A stretch of DNA of 64,000 nucleotides from Hexactinellida sp. DTS-2022. Lineage: Eukaryota; Porifera; Hexactinellida. The stretch is from assembly GCA_028753945.1 (NCBI GenBank), contig JAPNXP010000015.1:2294001-2358000 (forward strand), written 5' to 3'. The notes under the pieces were generated by a model. That model did not search any database. It was not told the DNA's origin and saw only the letters and a program-made list of their open reading frames with translations. The translations under genes were made by a program, and so were the position numbers. Each line of letters starts with the position of its first letter. Within the stretch, counting starts at the first letter, position 1. Shown here in pieces: positions 23,416 through 33,559 of the stretch.

Positions 23416-24183
23416 CTATAGAGGCTTGTATAACAGAGTTGTGTAGAACTTGTCCCTGTACCTCTGGGGCGTGGCTAGAACAGTGCAGCTCTTAAGGGAG
23501 ATGGCGTAGAGATGGTTCAGGCAGACGTGCGACGGCTCTTCGCCCAGAGAGGGCGCTGACCGGTCAACCGTCTCGCCAGAGACAGAAGTGTTGATGTGCA
23601 GCTGAGGCATCTGCGTCAGCTGTTTGGGGAACTCTGGAGGAGCGGGGGGTCCCATCTTGCCGAGTATCTTCGGTATTTCCTGTCCGTACTCCCCTTCGGG
23701 GCTCTCGGGCCTGTCCAAGTCTATGAGGGAGGGAGAGAGATACAGGCTGTCCAGCTGGGAAGAGGGCGCAACCACCTCAATAACATTGTTGAGTCCCCCG
23801 TAGGAGTCAGCCACTGCCCGCACGTCTGGGTCCTGTCTCCACGCCCCGTCCACGTAGAACTTGTACTCGTGCGTGCCCTCAGACAGCTCTACGATCGTAT
23901 TGAAGTCGTCAGTGCTCCTGTTGAGCGGGATTCGCGCCCAGTTGCTGAAGGTACCCGCTATGCACACCTCATCTGCGGGCTGTGACCACCTGAACACACA
24001 GGGGGTCTTAGGTGCGTCATCAGTCTCAGGCTGTTCTACAGGCGTGATAGCGCTCTGTCGCGTAGGAGCATGCTGTACTGGGGTGTGAGCGTCTATAACT
24101 GGAGTCTCCTCAGCTGATCGGCGAGACACAGGCTCCTCTGAATGCATACCGGGGTCTGGCTGGCTACTGAATTCGGTGCCCAT
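23416..24183 (-). CDS. PRKAB: AMP-activated protein kinase beta subunit
   Basis: Regulatory, scaffolding subunit of the AMPK heterotrimer that senses cellular energy and binds glycogen. The 255-residue protein starts at the ATG giving MGTEFSS. Gly2 with Ser at position 6 is an N-myristoylation signal, as in known beta subunits, so this start is chosen over the longer open frame. Residues about 60-145 are the glycogen-binding CBM48 (FRWSQPADEVCIAGTFSNW, then GTHEYKFYVDGAWRQDP). Residues about 165-255 are the AMPKBI domain, ending with HVCLNHLYAISLKSCTVL and the terminal TTLLYKPL typical of the family. Length fits (about 270 in vertebrates). The gene is intronless and strikingly GC-rich compared with the AT-rich surroundings and with NRDE2, suggesting a retrocopy, different codon selection or another origin. 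It looks intact. Confidence 0.93.
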   Translation of the reverse strand: MGTEFSSQPDPGMHSEEPVSRRSAEETPVIDAHTPVQHAPTRQSAITPVEQPETDDAPKTPCVFRWSQPADEVCIAGTFSNWARIPLNRSTDDFNTIVELSEGTHEYKFYVDGAWRQDPDVRAVADSYGGLNNVIEVVAPSSQLDSLYLSPSLIDLDRPESPEGEYGQEIPKILGKMGPPAPPEFPKQLTQMPQLHINTSVSGETVDRSAPSLGEEPSHVCLNHLYAISLKSCTVLATPQRYRDKFYTTLLYKPL

Positions 24184-25613
24184 TGAATAGGATGCTAACA
24201 GGCCCTGCGGTAGAAAATAAAATTGGTACATCACTACCGTACCAGATTCAAAAATTCATTTTAATTATAAACAATATAGAAGTAGTACAGTTGGCGTCCC
24301 ACGGGATTGCATTAGGCATAAGTTAACAAGGCAGAAAAAGAGGGCTGTTGCATCCTTCAGTACCGGAAGCATAGGTCTCGTTCCCCCCAGATTTCGGCCC
24401 CGCAGCTGGTGTTTGTCTTGAAAATTAGTTAGAACAGTGAAAGATAATAGGTTTTTAATTTGCCCCAAAAATGTCAAGTTGCATAAATGTTACTCCGTAA
24501 ATATACATCTTTATAATACTTACGTTATTAATTTAAAAATTATGTGCGATTTATTGCATATTAATTGCAACATAAAAATAAATGCATTTAAATGTTCTCT
24601 GGCTGCCCCCCCGAGATTTTCAGAAAAATTGGAAAGTTCGACGCCTATGACCGTAACGTCCTGCTAATTAGCAGTGATGAGAGTGGGTCTTATACAGTAT
24701 GGTTTTTATAAATTAATGTTCCAGCGTATTTTTACCTGATTGGTATTCTCCATATGGTTAAAGACTTTTGCAAAATTTTAACAAATGAGGTATATTCTCA
24801 ATAATGCCAATGCAATAATTTAATTCCTTAAAGATACCCCACCTTTAGCTGGGGCACACTAAAATTAATTTTACAACTATTACAACAAAGAAGAAGCACG
24901 ATATTTTTATAAAAAGTATGCCCCATTATAAATAGGCTGTGCCGCCCCGCTGCACACACAAATAACAATTGTGTTTTAAATAATAGAATACGTAATTTCT
25001 AACCCAGGATTTATACAATCAATTAAATTAAGTAATTTACTGAATGAATGAATTGTAAAAAACGTATAATTTACAAGCCACTTTGATTTAAAGGTTTAAG
25101 TTACTAGTATATAAATATGAGTGTTTACTTGAGCTAACGAGCTAATCTTATAACGTAGCTGAAATGAGATATTTATTGAGGTATTAATTAACTAATAAGT
25201 ATGAGAATTACTTATATAACATAATTCCCCATACAAATTACATTATGCAACATTAGTTATCAATGGTAACTTGAGGAAAGTAACGCCACGAATTGGTCTT
25301 TAATTTAAGGGCGCAAGTACGAACTAACTAAGGCCACAAAGTGGACTTTATGAAGAATATATATATATATATTCATATACACCAGAGAATTACACTTCTA
25401 AATATGGGCTAGCCGAATAAGTCAAACATTTCGGAAGGCGAGGTGAACTGGAAGAGTGGAGACCAACTTGTTATCAACCCAATTAGGAGAACGGTTAAAA
25501 TGATAATTTCTCGATTAATTGAAGTTCAATAGAATTATCATTGGTTCCAATTAGTAACACGAATTCGCTAAAAGTACTAAACGCATGCTCTGAATCAATT
25601 ATATGTATATGTA
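24184..25613. other. Region between AMPK beta and the Ginger element; no gene recognised
   Basis: 24265-24430 is less AT-rich and may be 5' UTR or upstream sequence of the AMPK beta gene. The rest is AT-rich, with a short (AT)n run near 25355. No element with clear ends was found. Confidence 0.4.
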
Positions 25614-27020
25614 TATATGTAACGGTCAATACCCGAAACCAGTCAATACCGGTACTGACTGGTCAATACCGGTATTGACCAGTAGCTTGGTTAGTTCGGG
25701 TATTAACTAGTCAATGTCGGTATTGACTATGCAACTGGTCAATATTCTTAAATGTACAGTTACTACGCGTACTGACTGGTCAATGGATACCCGTACTGAC
25801 TACCCTTCTAGTTATTACGCGTATTAAATGACTGAATTATTGTATTTACTACTTTGTCTTGAGGATAATTCATCTTATAATTAATGTGTCTAATAAGTAT
25901 AGGCTCCGATCTTTCCCGGGATCGGTTCTGTCTGGAGGCCAACTTTTTTTTTTAATTTCTTTTTAACTAGAATTTTGATTGACACTATAAACTACCGAGG
26001 AGTAGCATTAAATAATAAATAATCAAAACTGCAGAACAAAGTAAAAAATCAACTCAAGAATAAAGCATGCTAAATAAGTTAGTCTTAATGGAATTTAATG
26101 TTGATAGAGAAGTTATCAAGAAGTTAACAAAAAGAGGAACTCAATTGCGCTATGTTATGATTGAAGAATTATTGAACGTGATTCATTCATCTCACCTTGA
26201 AACTGGAAATGCAGGTAGAGATATGATGCATCGAAAAATAGGAGAAAAGTATACTAATGTTACAAAGGAGCAAATAAAAGTATATTTGGGTCCTGTGAAA
26301 CTTGTCAGTTAAAAAAACGGAGGCTCAAAAATCTTTAGTTGTAAAACCTCTGATTTCCAGCAATATGAACTCGCGTGGTCAGGTAATACAAATATTCAAC
26401 TAATAAAATGATGTATTGATCTCCAATTATCAACATACCTTCAATATATAGGTTGATTTGATCGACATGCCAAAAGGCAGATGGTGATTATCGAATATCA
26501 ATTCATTATGAACTATCAGGATCATCTCACAAAAATTTTTACGCTACGAGCTCTCAAGACTAAAAAGGCTGAAGAAGTTGCTTATCAGCTTTTAGAAATC
26601 TTTTGTGACAAGGGTGCACCTCACATCCTTCAGTCACATAATGGAAGAGAGTTCGCTAATCAAGTGAGTGTGTACAATATTAGTTATTCCTATATTATAG
26701 AATGATAAATCTGTAATAAACAATTTACCTATTAGAAATTAAAAGAAGTTTCGACGATGCGGCCCGAGTGTCGACTTGTACATGGAAAGCCACGCATACA
26801 CAATCTCAAGGCTCTGTGGAACGAGCGAACCAGGATGTTGAAATAGTTCTTGCTTGCTGGCAAAAGGAAACAAAACCACAAAGTGGTCAGAGGGGCTACG
26901 ATTTGTCCAATGGAAAAAGAATATCCGGTTTCATTCAGGTAAAAGTTAAAAATATTTATTAATCCCAGTATTGTCCAAGAAGTCGCAGACTTCTGGGATA
27001 TCCCTAGATTCCCTACTACA

Positions 27021-27585
27021 TATAACGAGCCCTTCGGTCTCGGTCGCTTTGCGACAGATCGGTGCTACGCACCTCAAGTTAACGGCCGCTGTGCGGCCTT
27101 ACACCTCACCCTTTCTGCCATGGAAAATGGTAGAAAAGGACGTTATATACAACCCTTTCTACCATTTTCCATAGTTTTAACTTGTTTACCAATAATACCC
27201 GTCAGAAGCTAACTTCTAGGTCGATTTTGAATTTTCATTAATTTGTTTACTTATTTGTGTCAACAACAACAACAAATATTCATATTATAAATTTATAAAT
27301 GCGAAATTCGTGTTCAGCATACTTGTTTACCTATAATACCCGTTGAAAGCTAACTTCTAGGTTGATTTTAAATTTTCATTTATTTGTTTACCTATTTTGT
27401 GTAAACAACAACAACAAATATTAATATGAGAAATTTATAAACGCGAAATTCGTGTTCAGCATACTGTTTACCTATATAACATTTGGAAGTTAGTTACTAT
27501 CTCATATATAAATGCGGTTTCTATTCCCCCATCACTTTAATACAATCCGGACAAACAAACAACAATCGAGATTTAATAATATAGA
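27021..27585 (-). mobile_element. Helitron-like non-autonomous element
   Basis: Read on the minus strand it starts TCTATATTATTAAATCTCGA. It contains two tandem copies of a block with 'AACTTCTAGG' and 'CAGCATACTTGTTTACC', and it ends in hairpin-forming 'GGTCGCTTTGCGAC' / 'CGAAGGGCTCG' sequence. Copies at 18018 and 43400. A 55-bp palindrome (27118-27174) is embedded. It sits in the last intron of the Ginger integrase gene. Confidence 0.45.
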
Positions 27586-28161
27586 TTACTATTTAAATTA
27601 GGTATTGGGAGATCACCTTATGAAGCTCTATTTGGAGGAAAGCCACAACTTGGAATTTCCCCTCTAAACATTCCAAATGAAGTGACAACTGAACTTCAAA
27701 CAGAAGAACAACTTGCACTAGCGATGGGCATAACTGAGGAAGTGGAAACAGTTGATATTGATTCAGATATTTGAGTATCGAATGCCTGCATTTCCTGCAA
27801 TAAACCCACCAGTGATGCACATTGTTGTAAGGACTAAGGACTGTGGTATGGTTTGTCATGCGATTTTACCCTGTGCGGTTAGTGACAGTCCAGATGAAGA
27901 AGGGGTTGGAGCGTCAGTTATCTGTCATTTGTGTGACAAAAAGAGGGAAATGGAGTTTGAAAGAATGGGCGCAATGAAACGACAACAGGACCAGGCAGGC
28001 TACTGAAAGAGAGATCAGTTAAGCGCTATAAACAAGCGGAAATTAGGGATAGCTTAATGATTCCTATTCCTGATGTTGATGGAGGCAAGGCTGAACTTAG
28101 AAACTTGAAGGGAGTGGTCGTTGAGATAGATGAGAGTGGAATGTACAAATGGGCACTGACT

Positions 28162-28411
28162 CAGAGATGGAACCGGTCGGGATTTTCATGACCCGACCCG
28201 ACCGGTGCAGTTGTAAATTTGACCCGACCCGACCGGCCGGTCGACCGGTCAATCATAGCTAGCAATAATTTATAAATAATAGAAAACAAATTATGATATT
28301 ATAATATCGAATAGATCATATAGAGATCTCGACCGGCCGGTCAAGGTTCCGACCGGTACCCGACCCGACCGGTCGACCGGTGCCGGTCAGACCCGACCGG
28401 TTCCGTCTCTG
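28162..28411. mobile_element. hAT-type MITE of CCGACCGG repeats
   Basis: 250 bp with ends CAGAGATGGAACCGGTC / GACCGGTTCCGTCTCTG and a perfect 8-bp duplication CACTGACT (28154-28161 and 28412-28419). It interrupts the 3' coding part of the Ginger integrase gene. Confidence 0.9.
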
Positions 28412-28975
28412 CACTGACTGCGGTATTCTTATGCACACGAAATCAGTTCCTTCTGTGCGAGCAGAAATTCCTCGTTATAGAAGATGTATATCTACGCCAG
28501 GTGGCTAGACTGAATTAAATTGGGAACGGACAATGCTATTTGAAATGTTACTGCGTAAATCATGCGATACTGGACGCTGCAGATGTTTAAAAATAAAGTC
28601 AGATGTAACAGTAAGTGCCACAACAGCACGAACTACAAAAACAAGTTTGATTGATTAATGACGTGATCGATGATTTTAGTGTTACTCTACTCCGTAGTTA
28701 GCATCAATCTATTAATTATACTTATTAGACACATTAACTATAAGATAAATTATCCTCAAGACAAAGTAGTGAAATACAATAATTCAGTCTTTACGCGTAA
28801 TAACTAGAAGGGTAGTAGTACGGATATTGACCAGTCAGTACGCGAACTAACTGTACATTTAAGCATATTGACCAGTCGCGTAGTCAATACCGACATTACT
28901 AGTTAATACCCGTACTAACCAAGCTACTGGTCAATAAGGGTATTGACTGGTTTTGAGTATCGATCGTAACATATT

Positions 28976-29417
28976 TACGTATATTATTAGTAATTAATAC
29001 AAATAAAAGAAGAGTTTGATAGAGGCTGGATAACTTAAATAATACAGTAATTTTAATAATTTTAAAGGAACTTGGGATCGTATGTTAATATACCAAATAA
29101 TGTATTAATAAAAAATAATTTTGAAAGTAAGAGGAAATATTCCAAAAAGCCCCTTACAAGCGTGATGGGAGTGTGCTTATTCGGTTGCTCGATAGTTATA
29201 ATACAGTAATAATTCTGTTCTGTATTAGAAGATCTTCTAATATTGTTTGCATAGTTGGATGTAAAACCGTTAAAAAGGTAGATTTGATTGAAATAGCAAT
29301 CTAACTCATGATCAAGTTTTAGTTTAAAGGAAATTCCAACTATTAATATAATCCATATTGCTCGTAAATTGTTTGTAATTAAGACCGAGGTTAAGTAAAA
29401 TATGACTCAAATATGAT
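28976..29417. other. Between Ginger element and NRDE2 3' end; no gene seen
   Basis: AT-rich; the last part is likely 3' UTR of NRDE2 (minus strand). Confidence 0.4.
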
Positions 29418-32400
29418 TCAAATAACTGCTTTTTGCATTAGAATGAACTCTTCAATCGGACAACAAATTCTAATTTCCTTTTCTTCCATGAGAGATATTA
29501 TGTAAGATATGCGTTCTGGATCAAAAGAGAGCCAATCTGTGTACAATTTCTTTACCCCAGGATGTTTTTTTATCGCCGGAAAAAAGGCACTATAATTAAC
29601 GTTATTTATTCCAACATATTTTATAAAGTCTAAATTAATCACCCATAATATTAAAGCACATGGATATTTGTGTAATGCATTCTGTAAGGTAGTATTCAAT
29701 TTGTTTATAATATATTGTCTGGACAATGGATCAAATTCCTGAGTTAGCATACTCATGTAGAAAGATAACTGGCATTTATAACCATTGAGAGAAGAATCAT
29801 TCCATAAAACGATATTAGTATAGTGAAGCCCAAATCTTCCCCGAAGCAATTTGTATAAATAAGGATTGTGGAGAACGTAAGGAAAGGCCATCTCAAGTAA
29901 AAAATTGGTCAAATATTTTGGAAGATAATCGCAACTTAGGCTGTGAAGGAGTAACTTCACAATTGTATACAGTAAGAAAGTCATAAATCTATCATTATTT
30001 TGAGGTAAAGAAGAAAGAGATGAACTATTACAAAAATTCCATAACGATTTGAATCCAACACAATATTCAACCAGCCGTTCTTTGTTTATAAGAAAATCAG
30101 TTTCTAAGTAAAATGAAGAATAAAGAAAAGAGAAGAGAGAAGAATGGTCTTTAGATAAACTCAATTTAGTTTTCTCCCATAAATTTTGTTTAATAATTAA
30201 GATTTGGGAATAAGACAAAGAGTATACATTTGATTCTTCTTGTAATAAACTCAACATAAAATCCAGTTGTGGAGTAGATTTAGAAGATATACATTCCAGA
30301 AGATATAATGTAAAGCTTGAAGTGTTAATACAAAAACGTTTTTCTAAAGTGTTGCATAAGTATAATGTAGAATGAAAACAAAATAACCTTTCAAATGATG
30401 ACATAGAATTAGAGTATTGTAAAAATATAGTTGCTGGTATCTTCAATAAATCTCTAATAGTAGATACATATGAATATATTATCATAAAAGCACCCCAAAG
30501 AGCGATGTTATTTTTATGAATTTCTACTAAAAGGATAGATTTAACTTGTTTCCTAAAAAACTTGTTAATTTTCAAGTAATCAAGACTATAACCGAGGCAA
30601 TTAATTTCATACTCTAACCAAGTGATTATTAAAACTGTTTGATGCTCATAATCAATAGTAGGTAGTATGTAGTTGAGTAAATTGCATATCAAAGTTGTTT
30701 GTTTAGTCGTTAGTATTGAAGTTTTATAATCCAGTTTGTGGGTATTCGTAGAGCTAATTATAAGTTTACCAGTAAAATTTATTGGAAATAAAGATATCCA
30801 CTCTTTAGCATCTACCTCGACAACAAATCCCTCCTCAACTAAAAAAGTACTGTCCACTTGAGATGTAATACTTATAGGTATTCCAAATAATAGCATAGTA
30901 TGCAGTACCAATTGAAATAAGTGTTTGTTTGAATGTATGGTAAAGAGCAGTGGAACCAGAACAGAAGCTGAAATTATCTTTTCTTTATCAGTGATATTAT
31001 TGTCAGTCATAAGAATTGGAGGAACGAGAGTCCATAGTTTGCTTCTATTTTGTTCAACAGTAACCCATGATTTATCAAAATCAATTATCGGATCAGAGAT
31101 CTTGACGTTAGAATCAGAACTATTTTTTTCTAATCGGCAAGGTGTAACATAAGAAAACAATTCATCTCTCATTACAAAATGGTTTGTATTCCAATTCGTT
31201 TCGAACTCAATAATTAATTGTTGCTTTTCATTTAGTGAAGTATGCATGGAATTAAATTGAATTAATGCTAACACAGAAGAAAAAGCTCTTTCGTCGTATC
31301 CTGCAACCTTGAGGAAGTGAGAATACTTAATAATCAGTGATACCAAGTTTTTCTCTGCATCCAATTCAGGAGTACTGGATAGAAATTCTTCATCTATAAT
31401 AGCGATTAGTGTTTTAAAGGCAGACTCGTATACTTTAATTAGTTCATTCGACTTGAAATGATCGAAAGATTGACTGAGAAAGTTTATATATTCGTTCCAT
31501 AAGATGGAAGATTGAGGAAATAAGAATAAAAATTCTCGCCACTTGAGTACTACCTTAGAATAATCATATACTTTGGCATATAATGTCATGTATTTAGATA
31601 TGATGCTAAAACTACTCGGGTGAATTGATAGTGCAGTCTTAAGTCTCTGTAAGCAATTCTCATTTAAAGTCCGTAACGTTTTATCAGTGATTCTACTCTC
31701 AAATCCATCTATATAATTGTATGATATGATCTCAAATTCAGCAAACTCAATCCAAAGAGCCATATTGTTTGCGTCAATAAGTAACCGTTTTTGATAATCA
31801 GATATTTTAATAGATAATTCTGTGTCTAATACTGGAGAAATTATATTTGGAGATGCATTAGGAATTTGAACGTCAAAAATAGGAATGTATTCTGAGGAGA
31901 AAGATAAGTCAATATTAGTAGTTTTACTATTCTTATGCCATGTATTATTGCTAACTCTTTGAACAGGAGTATTATAATACCTCTCATTACTGAAAACGCT
32001 TTTTTTAGAAAATTTAACATTATATAAAGCACGATAATCAAACAACTGAATATAACTTGGAATATCAATTTTAGCAATTGAAGAGTAGTATTTGGATACA
32101 GAGAATGTGCTAGAAGTATCAAATATGAAATCAGTGCATTCAGAATGGTTTGAACTTTGTAATAGTGTATTATCCCTTGACTTAATTGATTTAGAAAACC
32201 GTCTTTTTAAACGAGACCTTTTACGTGAGTGAGAGTTCTTAACAGATTTGAATTTTATAGAATTATAATTTTTCCTTTTGTTATCCTTAAGATTATGATC
32301 CTCTGATTTAGAATTCAATTCTAAAGTGAAACTCTTGTTATTGAGCCAAATCTTACTTTCAGTTTTATTATCATGAGGTAAATGGCTGTCAACCAATTTT

Positions 32401-32459
32401 CCTGAATGGGAAGTGGCGTTGAAGCAAGCAAAAGTTTGGTTTTCAGAAAATTCATTCAT
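29418..32459 (-). CDS. NRDE2: NRDE2 homolog (nuclear RNA-surveillance/RNAi factor)
   Basis: Nuclear HAT-repeat protein. In animals NRDE2 works with the exosome adaptor MTR4 and in nuclear RNAi and splicing control. An uninterrupted frame of 1013 codons runs from the ATG at 32459. The N-terminal third is basic and Ser-rich (DNKRKNYNSIKFKSV, HSRKRSRLKRRF). The conserved start of the helical-repeat domain follows about residue 220 (ISDYQKRLLIDANNMALWIE, then LKTALSIHPSSF and WREFLFLFPQSSILWNEYIN). Half-a-TPR helices continue to the C-terminus. Sequence upstream of the ATG stays in frame as ...RYW, and NRDE2 proteins normally have a W-hydrophobic-N motif there, so a small 5' exon behind the acceptor TTTTGCCTAG at 32468 is likely. 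No introns are seen in 3 kb, unlike vertebrate genes. AT-rich codon use matches the region. Confidence 0.88.
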   Translation of the reverse strand: MNEFSENQTFACFNATSHSGKLVDSHLPHDNKTESKIWLNNKSFTLELNSKSEDHNLKDNKRKNYNSIKFKSVKNSHSRKRSRLKRRFSKSIKSRDNTLLQSSNHSECTDFIFDTSSTFSVSKYYSSIAKIDIPSYIQLFDYRALYNVKFSKKSVFSNERYYNTPVQRVSNNTWHKNSKTTNIDLSFSSEYIPIFDVQIPNASPNIISPVLDTELSIKISDYQKRLLIDANNMALWIEFAEFEIISYNYIDGFESRITDKTLRTLNENCLQRLKTALSIHPSSFSIISKYMTLYAKVYDYSKVVLKWREFLFLFPQSSILWNEYINFLSQSFDHFKSNELIKVYESAFKTLIAIIDEEFLSSTPELDAEKNLVSLIIKYSHFLKVAGYDERAFSSVLALIQFNSMHTSLNEKQQLIIEFETNWNTNHFVMRDELFSYVTPCRLEKNSSDSNVKISDPIIDFDKSWVTVEQNRSKLWTLVPPILMTDNNITDKEKIISASVLVPLLFTIHSNKHLFQLVLHTMLLFGIPISITSQVDSTFLVEEGFVVEVDAKEWISLFPINFTGKLIISSTNTHKLDYKTSILTTKQTTLICNLLNYILPTIDYEHQTVLIITWLEYEINCLGYSLDYLKINKFFRKQVKSILLVEIHKNNIALWGAFMIIYSYVSTIRDLLKIPATIFLQYSNSMSSFERLFCFHSTLYLCNTLEKRFCINTSSFTLYLLECISSKSTPQLDFMLSLLQEESNVYSLSYSQILIIKQNLWEKTKLSLSKDHSSLFSFLYSSFYLETDFLINKERLVEYCVGFKSLWNFCNSSSLSSLPQNNDRFMTFLLYTIVKLLLHSLSCDYLPKYLTNFLLEMAFPYVLHNPYLYKLLRGRFGLHYTNIVLWNDSSLNGYKCQLSFYMSMLTQEFDPLSRQYIINKLNTTLQNALHKYPCALILWVINLDFIKYVGINNVNYSAFFPAIKKHPGVKKLYTDWLSFDPERISYIISLMEEKEIRICCPIEEFILMQKAVI

Positions 32460-32520
32460 CCAATATCTAGGCAAAACAAATAAATAATAATCGATTTAGT
32501 ATTTTAATTGATTTCTGAAT

Positions 32521-32610
32521 ACAGTAGAACCTCGTTAGTACGAACACTAGGGGACCGTAAACTGCGTTCGTCTTATCCAGAATTCGTATAAACCAAATGA
32601 ATTCGGAGTG
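32521..32610. mobile_element. Half copy of the pogo/Tigger-type MITE
   Basis: Starts ACAGTAGAACCTCGTTAGTA after a T, like 6266-6449, but the right end is not recognisable. It lies just upstream of NRDE2. Confidence 0.6.
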
Positions 32611-33088
32611 AGACACTTGTAACAGAAGGGGGACATTGTGTACAGAGACATTTTGTACAAATTTAGTGTTAGGCTCAAACTATTAAATGATGATTATTAG
32701 ATTAGTCCGAACAAATTAGTAGAATACATAATAAATAATTCATTTGTTTAATCAGTAATAAACGTTCAATCAATCTAAATTTCCTAAATAAAATGGATTA
32801 TTTGTCGATTCCTTGGCAAAAATATATAAATATATTCAGCTAAAATGTATACCACTTGAACACATAGCGGATCCAGATTGTCTTACAACCTCCGCGTCAT
32901 CTGATAGATGGTTGTCACAATTGTTGGAAACACCTTCAGAAATTTGATAGCGTTTTGTTAGCTAATACACAAGTACTGATACTCTTTTCGAACAATTCTC
33001 TTCGGTGCTAGATCATGGATTTATCAGACTTGGAAATCCGTATTTGGAAGAAGTATATAAATTGAAAATTTATATAAAAATTTATATA

Positions 33089-33242
33089 CAGTGGAATTGC
33101 TTTATTAGCAACTCGCATTTGCATGAAATTTGGTTGCTAATAGGCGAAGTTGCTATTAGAGGAACAGAAATAACATTAAATGCTCGCTTGGGAACTTAAA
33201 TAAGTTGTTAATAGGGGAGTTGCTAATAAAGCAATTCCACTC
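33089..33242. mobile_element. Tc1/mariner-type MITE
   Basis: 154 bp between TA dinucleotides, ends CAGTGGAATTGCTTTATTAG and CTAATAAAGCAATTCCACTC. Related to the GTGTTCGC family at 1796 and 7982. Confidence 0.8.
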
Positions 33243-33559
33243 TACTATAAATTTATATGAGGAAGGAGGGCTTATAGCCTGGACAGCAACAGGTGAAGCC
33301 AGTGTTGATCTGATTAACAGTGATCAAGCTTTCATACAGATCTCCATATTACTGCCATGGTAGAGAGCAACATAATGAGCAATTGAATAAGGAGGCTGAG
33401 GAAATGCATTAGGATTACAGCAAGTATTGCGTGAAATAATGTACCCAACAGCGACACCTGACAGTTGCGCTTAATCTGAAGATTCCATCCAATCATTACA
33501 ACCCAATAACGAGACAATATCCACACCAGACAATTCATGTCACGGTGTAATTGTTCCTG

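Larger units (their letters stand above)
26067..28650 (+). pseudogene. KRBA2-like integrase/transposase of the Ginger element, degenerate
   Basis: Pieces in order. An HHCC zinc-binding domain (26160-26320; HSSHLETGNAG then C-x2-C in another frame). The integrase core (26430-26960): VDLIDMP with the first Asp; LQSHNGREF, where the second catalytic Asp has become His; and QGSVERAN with the Glu. Then SPYEALFGGKPQLG (27610-27660) and PIPDVDGGKAELRNLKGVVV (28067-28130). Last comes a Cys cluster SCDTGRCRCLK (28560-28600). GT/AG introns are visible at about 26381-26451 and 26664-26737, and a longer one ends at 27600. Frameshifts near 26310, 26335 and 26480 and the lost Asp make it inactive. The order matches host KRAB-A-domain-2-like proteins derived from such transposons. 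Confidence 0.75.
25618..28971 (+). mobile_element. Ginger-type DNA transposon with long terminal inverted repeats
   Basis: 3.35 kb. The ends TGTAACGGTCAATACCC and TGTTACGATCGATACTC (the latter on the other strand) open inverted repeats of about 280 bp (25618-25900 and 28700-28971). These are filled with 'GGTCAATACC' motifs and followed by the shared 'TTGTCTTGAGGATAATT'. Flanks TATA/TATT suggest a 4-bp target duplication with one change. A TGTNR-type terminus, 4-bp duplication and a retroviral-type integrase are the marks of the Ginger superfamily as I know it. It carries a degenerate integrase gene and two later insertions (27021-27585 and 28162-28411). Confidence 0.75.

Noticed and set aside
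23596..23985. 129-codon plus-strand frame opposite the AMPK beta gene
   Set aside because: Antisense shadow of a GC-rich coding region.
32457..32474. NRDE2 start five codons upstream of the ATG
   Set aside because: That codon is TTG; the first ATG is at 32459. The upstream in-frame residues are more likely the tail of a 5' exon.
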